Below, piece by piece: positions 18,183-25,520 of a stretch of DNA of 64,000 bases (positions are counted from its first letter, which is position 1; each line of letters begins with the position of its first letter). Source of the stretch: Clostridium sp. UBA4108 (lineage in GTDB: Bacteria; Bacillota; Clostridia; Clostridiales; Clostridiaceae); the NCBI GenBank assembly GCA_002381695.1, contig DFXM01000020.1:741605-805604 (forward strand). The letters run 5' to 3'. The position numbers were made by a program, and so were the translations under genes. The notes under the pieces are model-generated. The model was not told the DNA's origin and searched no databases. It was given only the letters and a program-made list of their open reading frames with translations.

Positions 18183-18375
18183 GGACTTCAATATGATTAC
18201 TGCTTAGCCGTTTCGAAACCTTGATTTACTAAGGCTCTATTCAACAAAAAATCTAAAATACAACAACTCACTACGTTTCGAACAAGTTGTATTTCTTAAC
18301 GATTTTTTCTCTCATAGAACCTAAGCAAATCTAATCTTTCTGCAAATGGCCTTCACAGCAATCATATTGAAGTCC
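18183..18375. repeat. 193-bp nested palindrome (MITE-like) A
   Basis: GGACTTCAATATGATT at 18183-18198 is the perfect inverse complement of 18360-18375. Inside, 18223-18253 pairs with 18301-18331 with few mismatches, and AAATACAAC (18256) pairs with GTTGTATTT (18286). The whole unit folds into one long imperfect hairpin and contains no gene. It occupies the gap between the convergent topB and glycerophosphodiesterase genes. Confidence 0.7.
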
Positions 18376-18490
18376 AATTTTAAATATTTTTAAAAGAAAT
18401 GCATTTTTATTATTGAAACTTATATATAAATAAAACAATATATATTTATAACAATATATAGTATTCATGCGGGTTTAGACGATTTAGCAG

Positions 18491-19195
18491 TTAAATGAAT
18501 CTTTCTATAAAATCAGTAAATACACCATCGCAACTTAAAAGGTCTAAGGTCTTAACAAGAATTGGTGAGTTTACAGTATAAGCAAAAACTTTAAGGTTAT
18601 TTTCATGAGCAGATTTTGTGAGAGCCTTTGTGACTAGTGTAGCTTTAGGATTTAATGAATATGCCCCTAAAGACTTGGCGTATTCTATTAGTCCTTGAAT
18701 TTTTTTATCATAAAGCAATCCTACTTTAATTGTAGGATTTATTTTTTTGCATTTTTCAATGGATTTATGATAGAAGCTAGAAAGAAGAACCTTTTCAGTA
18801 ATATTAAATTTTTCTACTAAATTAATGACGTCAATTTCAATATTTTCATAGTGGATCACATCTGTTTTTAATTCTATGTTAAGAAATATATTTTTATCTA
18901 CTATAAGTCTAAGTACTTCTTCGAGGGTTGGAATTTTACATAATTCATCCTCTTGAAATTTAAGATTTCTACACTTAAATTTTTTTAGCTCCTCTAAAGT
19001 ATAGTCTTTTACAAGACCTTCACCATTATAAGTTCTCTTTATATTTTCATCATGTATTACCACTAATTTATTATCTTTAGTCTTATGAACATCTAGCTCT
19101 ATAGCCTTAGCGCCTGCTTCTATAGCTTTTTTGAAAGCTAAAATAGTATTTTCAGGATAGTTTCCACTAGCCCCACGATGAGCAAAATATATCAT
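18491..19195 (-). CDS. Glycerophosphodiester phosphodiesterase
   Basis: 234-residue cytoplasmic GDPD (UgpQ-like) that hydrolyses glycerophosphodiesters to glycerol-3-phosphate and an alcohol. The TIM-barrel signature is at the N-terminus: FAHRGASGNYPENT with catalytic His, then IELDVHKTKDNKLVVIHDE, whose Glu/Asp bind the metal and whose second His is catalytic. A later LNIELK strand and the ending CDGVFTD complete the family pattern. No signal peptide is present. Upstream is a purine-rich CGTCCCCC complement giving a good ribosome binding site (GGGGGACGC). It is a single-gene unit, divergent from the LRR-like gene. Confidence 0.92.
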   Translation of the reverse strand: MIYFAHRGASGNYPENTILAFKKAIEAGAKAIELDVHKTKDNKLVVIHDENIKRTYNGEGLVKDYTLEELKKFKCRNLKFQEDELCKIPTLEEVLRLIVDKNIFLNIELKTDVIHYENIEIDVINLVEKFNITEKVLLSSFYHKSIEKCKKINPTIKVGLLYDKKIQGLIEYAKSLGAYSLNPKATLVTKALTKSAHENNLKVFAYTVNSPILVKTLDLLSCDGVFTDFIERFI

Positions 19196-19435
19196 TATTG
19201 CGTCCCCCTTTAGGCATACATATACTTTATTGATATCTACTAATATTATAAAACTAAGAAATTAAATAATAAACCATTTTCAGTTATATAGATTCATTAG
19301 TTAAGTTTGTAGTCAATTAAAAAAGATAAAAACGGAAGATAGTAGGAGACAAGGAACCTCTTATTACAATATAAGTAATAATATGGTACAATAGACACGT
19401 TATTACCAAACTATTTTAAGTTAAAGGAGATAGAT

Positions 19436-20644
19436 ATGAAGTTAGATAAAAATATGAAAGAAGCATTAGGAGTTTTAATATTTATGATTATCTTCATGAT
19501 AGCAGATGCATTTTGGTATCCTATTGGAGGAGATGGAAGTGTGCCAGTATATTGGATAGCTTATTTTATTATTTTTCTTATAACAAGTAGATGGAAGGAG
19601 GGTAAGGATGGAAAAATAATATTGATATTACCACTAGCCATTATTATTAACTATATATTATATAGAGTAGGAATATATATACCAAATAGTTTTATAATAT
19701 TGGGTTTTATGACTGCTATCATCATATTATATATAGTTAGGTCTAATATGAATTATAAGAAAATTAGCATATTAGGTGTTTTAATCATATTTGTGGGTCA
19801 TTTTTTATTAAATTACCTAGTTGATGAAAATCATTTAATTAAGGATAGATTTTTATATAAATCTATCAAAAAAGAGTATTCAATAAAAGGAAAAATTACG
19901 GAGGAGGATTTACGTAAAGTAACTCTACTGTATGGAAATAATATTTCATATGTATCTACCTTAGAAGGAATTGAATACATGGAAAATCTAGAACGTATAA
20001 CTATAAAAGATAATATAAGAATTAAAGATTATTCTAGTCTAAATGGATTAAAACATCTTAAAATGATAACAATAGAGAAAGGAGATTTAAATAAATTAAA
20101 TACTTTTAACAATATGACATCAGTAGAGGGGTTAAATATTACGATTCCTAAAAGAGGAGAATTTAAAGATTTAAGTTATTTTCCTAATGTAAAAATATTT
20201 ACAAGTGAAGAGGGGGATATTAAATTTGAAAGCCTGCATGGTGCTAAAGAATTAGAGAAAATAGTTTTATATACACCTAAGAGTATAAATTTTAAAGGTG
20301 TAGAAAATTTAAATAAATTAAAGATTTTGCGTATTCATGATGGAGATATAGATTTAAGAGAGTTAGAGGGAGCAAAAACATTAGAAACATTAGAAATAAT
20401 GTCTCCAAAAAAACTTAAGATTAATGGAGTAGAAGGTGCCGATAGTTTAAAAAACTTGAAATTGGAACAAGTATATATTGATAGTATAGATGAAATATTA
20501 AAATGTAAATCTCTAAAAACCCTTGAGTTAGAAAACTGTACCTTAAAAGATAAGGATGGTTTTATAAAGAATCTGCAGCATAAAGGAATAAATGTCATTC
20601 AAACTGGAGTTATAGCTCAAGGAAATAATAATCCTAGCCGATAA
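19436..20644 (+). CDS. Membrane protein with leucine-rich-repeat-like domain
   Basis: 402 residues. Residues 10-135 form about four membrane segments (VLIFMIIFMIADAFWYP, IILILPLAIIINYIL, FIILGFMTAIIILYIV, ILGVLIIFVGHFLLNYL). The rest is a run of irregular repeats of about 22-24 residues such as YSSLNGLKHLKMITIEKGDL, FESLHGAKELEKIVLY and LRELEGAKTLETLEI, an LRR-like solenoid. GGAGA precedes the ATG. It faces outside or inside unknown; the repeats suggest a binding role. No enzyme domain is visible, and I do not know the family's job. Confidence 0.6.
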   Translation: MKLDKNMKEALGVLIFMIIFMIADAFWYPIGGDGSVPVYWIAYFIIFLITSRWKEGKDGKIILILPLAIIINYILYRVGIYIPNSFIILGFMTAIIILYIVRSNMNYKKISILGVLIIFVGHFLLNYLVDENHLIKDRFLYKSIKKEYSIKGKITEEDLRKVTLLYGNNISYVSTLEGIEYMENLERITIKDNIRIKDYSSLNGLKHLKMITIEKGDLNKLNTFNNMTSVEGLNITIPKRGEFKDLSYFPNVKIFTSEEGDIKFESLHGAKELEKIVLYTPKSINFKGVENLNKLKILRIHDGDIDLRELEGAKTLETLEIMSPKKLKINGVEGADSLKNLKLEQVYIDSIDEILKCKSLKTLELENCTLKDKDGFIKNLQHKGINVIQTGVIAQGNNNPSR

Positions 20645-20789
20645 TGAGCAAAATACAATGTAAATAGAAAGAATTTAAAATTATTATGAAATTACTATAA
20701 ACAAAGATTAAAAACTTTGATTTTTTTAACCTTTACTGATATAATTTGCCTATTAGAAAATTTGCCGAAAGGCGGAATGGAAGTGTTTT

Positions 20790-21203
20790 ATGAAACTTAA
20801 AGAAACAAATCAATATAAAAAATCAAAAATGGCAGTGCCAGCTGTGATTCTTTATATTGTAGCTATTTTATTTGCTATTATAACTCTATTTGCCATTTAT
20901 AATACATCAGTTTACATCAAAGGATTAGTTAGCCAGGGATTAGTTATAAAAGACAGTTTAGTGGATGTTATAAACTTTTATTTTAAAGAGTGTTCACAGT
21001 ATGGCGCATTCACTGTTATTTTTGCTATTGGAGGAGTTGCTATTCAAAAAATTTATGATTGCAAAGCAATTCTTGGTGAATTAGAAGTAGAAGAAGAGAT
21101 TATTAATGGAGAAGTTAATGCAGGTGCTGAAACTATTGAAGAAGTTAATAATGAAGAATCAACTGATATAATGGAAGAAGATAATACAACTGAAGATAAA
21201 TAA
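20790..21203 (+). CDS. Small membrane protein with acidic tail, unknown function
   Basis: 137 residues. Two hydrophobic helices (about 14-40, VILYIVAILFAIITLFAIYN, and 66-90, GAFTVIFAIGGVAIQ) are followed by a cytoplasmic-type tail very rich in Glu and Asp (EVEEEIINGEVNAGAETIEE). No family recognised. GGAAGTG precedes the ATG, and a terminator follows at 21256, so it appears to be transcribed alone. Confidence 0.6.
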   Translation: MKLKETNQYKKSKMAVPAVILYIVAILFAIITLFAIYNTSVYIKGLVSQGLVIKDSLVDVINFYFKECSQYGAFTVIFAIGGVAIQKIYDCKAILGELEVEEEIINGEVNAGAETIEEVNNEESTDIMEEDNTTEDK

Positions 21204-21255
21204 TTATTTTAGTCAGACATCTATATATTAAAAATTAATTAAGTGAATTAAGAAG

Positions 21256-21299
21256 CTGTGTTGTTCTGTTTGTGTAACAGATGGATAACACAGTTTTTT
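21256..21299 (+). terminator. Rho-independent terminator
   Basis: CTGTGTT...TCTGTT, loop TGTGT, AACAGA...AACACAG, then TTTTTT. Confidence 0.85.
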
Positions 21300-21418
21300 A
21301 ATACGACTAAAATCAGAGGCTAATCTGTGCGAAGAGATTATAAAAAGGTAATTCAACTTGTACCAATTACAGGATAACATTATAATTAATGTATAATGAA
21401 TTTTTAGGAGGAAATAGT

Positions 21419-21703
21419 ATGATTAAAGTAGTATCAAAGTCATATTTAAAAAAAGGAACTTCAAAACAGTTTATTGAACTAGCCAAGGAATTAGTAGACA
21501 ATAGTAGAAGGGAACAAGGTTGTATATCTTATGAACTTTTTCAAGATGAAAAAAATGAAGAAATATTAACCTTTGTTGAGACTTGGGAAAGTAAAGAAGC
21601 ATTAGAGGCTCACTTTAATACGGTGCATTTTAAAACAATTGTTCCTATGCAAGCAGAACTTAGAGAAGATAAAGAATTAAATATATATACTCAAGTACTA
21701 TAG
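21419..21703 (+). CDS. Antibiotic biosynthesis monooxygenase (ABM) domain protein
   Basis: 94 residues from ATG 21419, which follows AGGAGG at normal spacing; an ATG ten codons upstream lacks a site. Single ferredoxin-like ABM/YgiN domain: MIKVVSKSYLKKG, SRREQGCISYELFQDEKNEE, FVETWESKEALEAHF and HFKTIVP match the usual order. Members are dimeric quinone or small-aromatic monooxygenases, or heme-degrading relatives; the substrate cannot be told here. It stands alone between a terminator and a response regulator gene. Confidence 0.85.
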   Translation: MIKVVSKSYLKKGTSKQFIELAKELVDNSRREQGCISYELFQDEKNEEILTFVETWESKEALEAHFNTVHFKTIVPMQAELREDKELNIYTQVL

Positions 21704-21762
21704 AAGAGGATATATATTTATTTTGAAAATAGAATTTTAAGGTTAGGAGGTGGTGTAATAGT

Positions 21763-22452
21763 ATGGAGATAAATATCTTAGTGGTAGATGATGAGAAGGA
21801 AATAGCAGACTTAGTAGAGTTATACCTTAAAGGTGAAGGATATATTGTACATAAGTTCTATGATTCAGAGAAAGCATTGAAATGTATTAACAGTACTAAT
21901 CTTGATCTTGCTATATTGGAGGTAATGTTACCCAAATTAGATGGTTTTGAGTTGTGTAGAAGGATCCGAGATAAATACGCATTCCCTGTAATTATGTTAA
22001 CTGCTAAGGTGGAAAATATAGATAAAATAACAGGACTTACAATAGGAGCAGATGATTACATTACAAAACCTTTTAATCCATTAGAGCTGCTAGCAAGAGT
22101 AAAGGCACAACTTAGACGTTATATAAGGTATAATGATAATACTAAGCCCTGTGATCATATTATTGATTTTTCAGGACTTATTATCAATAAGAATACCCAC
22201 GAATGTACTTTAAATGGCAAGGATATTCCTCTTACACCCATTGAGTTTTCTATTTTATGGCTATTGTGCGAAAATAGAGGTAAGGCAATAAACTCTGAAG
22301 TATTGTTTAAAAAAATTTGGGGAGAAAAGTATTTTCATTCTAATAATACAATAATGGTTCATATTAGAAGGTTAAGAGAAAAAATGAATGAGGAGCCAAG
22401 AGAACCAAAATTTATTAAAACTGTTTGGGGAGTTGGATATAAAATTGAATAA
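21763..22452 (+). CDS. Orphan OmpR/VanR-family response regulator with Asp-to-Glu phosphosite
   Basis: 229 residues: receiver domain (1-120) and winged-helix DNA-binding domain (130-229). The acidic pair Asp9-Asp10, MLTAK threonine and the TKPF lysine are intact, but the phospho-acceptor is Glu53: the text reads LAILEVMLPK where relatives have LAILDVMLP (codon GAG). The C-terminal domain has the OmpR features LTPIEFSILWLL, NTIMVHIRRLREK and VWGVGYKIE. It is most like VanR-type regulators. No histidine kinase follows; the next gene encodes a pentapeptide-repeat protein 100 bases away. A Glu can mimic the phosphorylated state, so it may be constitutively active. Confidence 0.9.
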   Translation: MEINILVVDDEKEIADLVELYLKGEGYIVHKFYDSEKALKCINSTNLDLAILEVMLPKLDGFELCRRIRDKYAFPVIMLTAKVENIDKITGLTIGADDYITKPFNPLELLARVKAQLRRYIRYNDNTKPCDHIIDFSGLIINKNTHECTLNGKDIPLTPIEFSILWLLCENRGKAINSEVLFKKIWGEKYFHSNNTIMVHIRRLREKMNEEPREPKFIKTVWGVGYKIE

Positions 22453-22552
22453 AAAGTTTAGAAAATTAAGATTTAGGCTTTTGATGTGAGATTTTGGTTT
22501 TAAGATAACTTTAATAATATAATAATTAATATGATGTAATGGAGGAAGTTTA

Positions 22553-23206
22553 GTGAAGGAAATACAAAAAATTTTATGTCCTCGAATTGACGAGGAGTTA
22601 GATGAAGATATAGATATATACTCACTTGTAGAAGAAGTAGAGGTTATAACTAATATTATAGTTAAGGATTGCTACCTTGATGAAATTAAAATTCCTAGAG
22701 TAGAATTTAATGGAGTAGTCTTTAAAAATGTGATATTTAATGATTGTAATTTAAGTAAGATTGATTTAATGAATGTAACATTTGAAAATTGTGATTTATC
22801 TAATGTGGATTTTAGTGAGGGAAGCTTACATAGAGTAGAATTTATAGATTGCAAAATTACAGGTATAAATTTAAGTGAATGTAGCCTAGAGAATGTACTA
22901 TTTAAAAGATGTAATGGTAAATATAGTTCTTTTGCATTCTCAAAATATAAATTAGTAAACTTTATAGAATGTAGCATTGTGAATTCTAATTTTCAAGAGT
23001 GTAAGTTTAACAAAGTAATTTTTACCCAGTGTAATTTATCTTCCAGTGAATTTTCAAAAACTAATCTTAAAAATATAGATTTAAAAGATAATGATATAAT
23101 GGGTATAATCGTAGGAGTTCCAGAGCTTTACGGAGCAATTGTTTCACCAATGCAAGCTTTAGAATTATCAAAATTAATAGGAATTATAATTAATGATAGT
23201 GAATAA
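22553..23206 (+). CDS. Pentapeptide-repeat protein (Qnr-like)
   Basis: 217 residues from GTG 22553, preceded by GGAGG. The middle 150 residues are five-residue repeats of the A(D/N)LxX type, for instance FNDCNLSKIDLMNVTFENC and CDLSNVDFSEGSLHRVEF, which fold as a right-handed quadrilateral helix mimicking DNA. The ending YGAIVSPMQALELSKLIGI is the capping segment also seen in Qnr-type topoisomerase-protecting proteins. Protection of gyrase is possible but not shown by sequence alone. It lies between the orphan response regulator and a prenyltransferase; AAGGAGG of the next gene begins eight bases after its stop. Confidence 0.8.
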   Translation: MKEIQKILCPRIDEELDEDIDIYSLVEEVEVITNIIVKDCYLDEIKIPRVEFNGVVFKNVIFNDCNLSKIDLMNVTFENCDLSNVDFSEGSLHRVEFIDCKITGINLSECSLENVLFKRCNGKYSSFAFSKYKLVNFIECSIVNSNFQECKFNKVIFTQCNLSSSEFSKTNLKNIDLKDNDIMGIIVGVPELYGAIVSPMQALELSKLIGIIINDSE

Positions 23207-23227
23207 AGAATGTAAGGAGGATATAGA

Positions 23228-24172
23228 TTGAATATAGGAAGTTTTTTAAAATTGGTTGAAATACAAACTAAGGTAGCAAGCATAATTCCATTTCTACTGG
23301 GGACAAGTTATGTAATATATACTTTTGATGAATTTAAACCAATAAATTTAATAATAATGTTTTTATCTATGATAATTTTTGATATGACAGCAACGGCTAT
23401 AAATAACTATATAGATTATAAAAAGGCTGTAAAAAAAGAAGGTTATGGGTATGAAAGTCACAATGCTATAGTAAGGGATAAAATTAATCCAAGGCAAGTT
23501 AAAGCTACTATTTGTATTATGCTAATAATTGCAATTGGATTAGGTATAGTATTGTTTTTCAATACAGATATTGTAGTTTTACTACTTGGAGGAATGTGCT
23601 TTGCTATAGGGATACTGTATTCTTATGGTCCAGTGCCTATATCTAGAACGCCCTTCGGAGAAATTTTTTCAGGAGTAACTATGGGATTTCTAATAACTTT
23701 TTTATCTATATATATTCACATATTTGATAGCAACATTATAACTCTAGGAATTTCTATGAAAAATTTTTCTATAAATTTTAATTTACAGCAATTAATAAAT
23801 ATATTTATTATCAGTGTGCCATTAATTGTTGGTATATCTAATATAATGTTAGCTAATAACATATGTGATATAGAGGAAGATATAGTAAATAAAAGATATA
23901 CCTTACCAATATATATAGGTAAACCTAGAGCTTTAAAGTTATTTAAGTGTCTATATTATGTAGGGTTTTTATTTATAATGCTAGGAGTAGTACTTAAAAT
24001 TTTACCAGTGATAAGTATAATATCTATTATTACTTATAAGGTTATAGAAAGAAATGTAAAAGAATTTGTAAAATCTCAAAGTAAGAAAAATACTTTTGTA
24101 TTGGCAGTAAAAAACTTTTTAATAATGAATGTAGTATATATTTTCACTATTGTAGTAGGAATATTTATTTAG
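23228..24172 (+). CDS. UbiA-family prenyltransferase (MenA-like)
   Basis: 314-residue integral membrane enzyme with about eight helices that transfers a polyprenyl chain to an aromatic ring. Two Asp-rich Mg-prenyl-diphosphate motifs are present: TAINNYIDYKKA (an N-x-x-x-D version of the first) and NNICDIEEDIVNKRYTLP. The segment SYGPVPISRTPFGEI is characteristic of 1,4-dihydroxy-2-naphthoate octaprenyltransferase relatives. Start is TTG 23228 with AAGGAGG upstream. No menaquinone genes are nearby, so the acceptor may differ. It ends before a strong palindromic terminator. Confidence 0.85.
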   Translation: MNIGSFLKLVEIQTKVASIIPFLLGTSYVIYTFDEFKPINLIIMFLSMIIFDMTATAINNYIDYKKAVKKEGYGYESHNAIVRDKINPRQVKATICIMLIIAIGLGIVLFFNTDIVVLLLGGMCFAIGILYSYGPVPISRTPFGEIFSGVTMGFLITFLSIYIHIFDSNIITLGISMKNFSINFNLQQLINIFIISVPLIVGISNIMLANNICDIEEDIVNKRYTLPIYIGKPRALKLFKCLYYVGFLFIMLGVVLKILPVISIISIITYKVIERNVKEFVKSQSKKNTFVLAVKNFLIMNVVYIFTIVVGIFI

Positions 24173-24237
24173 TAATGTTCAAAAAATCACTAAACAGTCT
24201 ACTTCGTATATTTAATTAGTTAGATTCTTTCATAGGC

Positions 24238-24275
24238 ATTAAAGAGGTAGCGTGAAATCACGCTACCTCTTTAAT
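24238..24275. terminator. Bidirectional terminator
   Basis: ATTAAAGAGGTAGCGTGA, two-base loop AA, then the perfect 18-base complement. It contains the stop codon of the small minus-strand gene and serves the convergent prenyltransferase as well. Confidence 0.85.
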
Positions 24276-24426
24276 TTATATGATCGCTTTTAAAGCCTTC
24301 TCTTTTTATAGAATGTTTTTTAGCAGTTCTATTATGATTTTTCCCCTCTTCACTAGTTATTGGAGTTTGATAATTACATTTTTCCATTCTAGCTTTTTTA
24401 TTATCAGGTTGACTATCCTTTGTCAT
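24271..24426 (-). CDS. Small hydrophilic protein, unknown function
   Basis: 51 residues beginning MTKDSQPDNKKARMEKCNYQ and ending SDHIN, very polar, one Cys. Support comes from a perfect AAAGGAGGTAAG site before ATG 24426 and from a strong terminator overlapping the stop. It has the look of small clostridial or spore-associated proteins with an NYQTP-type motif, but I do not recognise a family. Confidence 0.6.
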   Translation of the reverse strand: MTKDSQPDNKKARMEKCNYQTPITSEEGKNHNRTAKKHSIKREGFKSDHIN

Positions 24427-24624
24427 AAACTTACCTCCTTTAAAATTTACTACTATATTAGTTTAAATTATTTTGAATTTTTTATACTTAGAATATTATA
24501 TAGGAAATGTAAATGGATATTATTTTGAATTTAATAATAGATAATCTTTAAATATTCATATTAAGAGACAGATTAGCAAAGTATAATAATAATAAATAGA
24601 AAAGTATAAATCAGGGGTGAACTA

Positions 24625-25392
24625 ATGGAAAAGAGAAATCACATGGAATATAGTTATGATGGTGAAAATAAAGATATAGCAGTAATATTTATTCACGGAA
24701 TTTTAGGGAGTCCAAACCAGTTTAAGAAAATAGCCGTTGCTATAAATAATAAGGGGATAAGTACTAGGTGTATACTTTTACCAGGTCATGGAGGTAAATG
24801 TAAGGAATTTCGAAAGTGTACTAGTATAAAATGGTATGATTATGTGGAAAAGCAAGTAAGAGAATATAGAAAAAAATATAAAACTATAATAATAGTAGGT
24901 CATTCTATGGGTGGATTATTAGCAGTTAATGAAGCGGTAAATGAAAGAGTTGAAGGCATTGTTTTGTTGTCATCTCCATTAAAAGTTAGAGTTACTTTTA
25001 AAGAGATGGAAATATGTTTAAAGATATTATTTCAAAAGGAAGATAAAGATGATACCTTTATAAAAAGCTATAGAGAAGCATTTAGTATAGAGAGAGGTAG
25101 ATTATATGAGTATATATTCTGGGTATCACCATATATTCACCTATTTAAAATGATTAAGTACACGAAGAATGTTCTTCATAAGATAAATGTACCCACTTTA
25201 ATAATACAATCAGAAGGTGATGAAACAGTAAATTATAGAAGCGCTGATAATTTTTATGATGAGATCGAAAGTGAGAAAAAGTCAGTAATCTTATTAAGGG
25301 AATCAGGTCATAGCTATTATGAAGAGAACGAAATGAAAGTAATTATAGAAAATGTTGTGGGCTTCGTTGAGAAATTTCTAACACTTCACTAA
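24625..25392 (+). CDS. Alpha/beta hydrolase, carboxylesterase/monoacylglycerol-lipase type
   Basis: 255-residue cytoplasmic serine hydrolase. FIHGILGSPNQF gives the oxyanion strand (HG motif); VGHSMGGLLAV holds the nucleophile Ser. Asp of QSEGDETVNYRSA and His of LRESGHSYYEE complete the triad. The PGHGG loop and overall length match bacterial thermostable esterases of the Est30 type, acting on short-chain esters. AGGGGTGA precedes ATG 24625. The stop codon lies within the left arm of a 14-bp terminator shared with feoB on the other strand. Confidence 0.9.
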   Translation: MEKRNHMEYSYDGENKDIAVIFIHGILGSPNQFKKIAVAINNKGISTRCILLPGHGGKCKEFRKCTSIKWYDYVEKQVREYRKKYKTIIIVGHSMGGLLAVNEAVNERVEGIVLLSSPLKVRVTFKEMEICLKILFQKEDKDDTFIKSYREAFSIERGRLYEYIFWVSPYIHLFKMIKYTKNVLHKINVPTLIIQSEGDETVNYRSADNFYDEIESEKKSVILLRESGHSYYEENEMKVIIENVVGFVEKFLTLH

Positions 25393-25420
25393 AAGAAGTT
25401 ATTGCATCTTTTAGTGAAGT
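25383..25420. terminator. Bidirectional terminator
   Basis: ACTTCACTAAAAGA, loop of ten bases, TCTTTTAGTGAAGT: perfect 14-bp stem between the convergent hydrolase and feoB genes. Confidence 0.8.
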
Positions 25421-25520
25421 ACAGCTGTAGGTTGTGGTAAGGATTCATGGCAGATTAGCCAATGATTAGTTCGAATTTGCTGATACTAAATAAAGTGTGA
25501 TGTACTTTACTTCATACACC

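Noticed and set aside
24280..24528. Plus-strand open frame of 82 codons
   Set aside because: Its complement encodes the polar 51-residue protein with a perfect ribosome binding site and terminator, while the plus frame is hydrophobic antisense translation.
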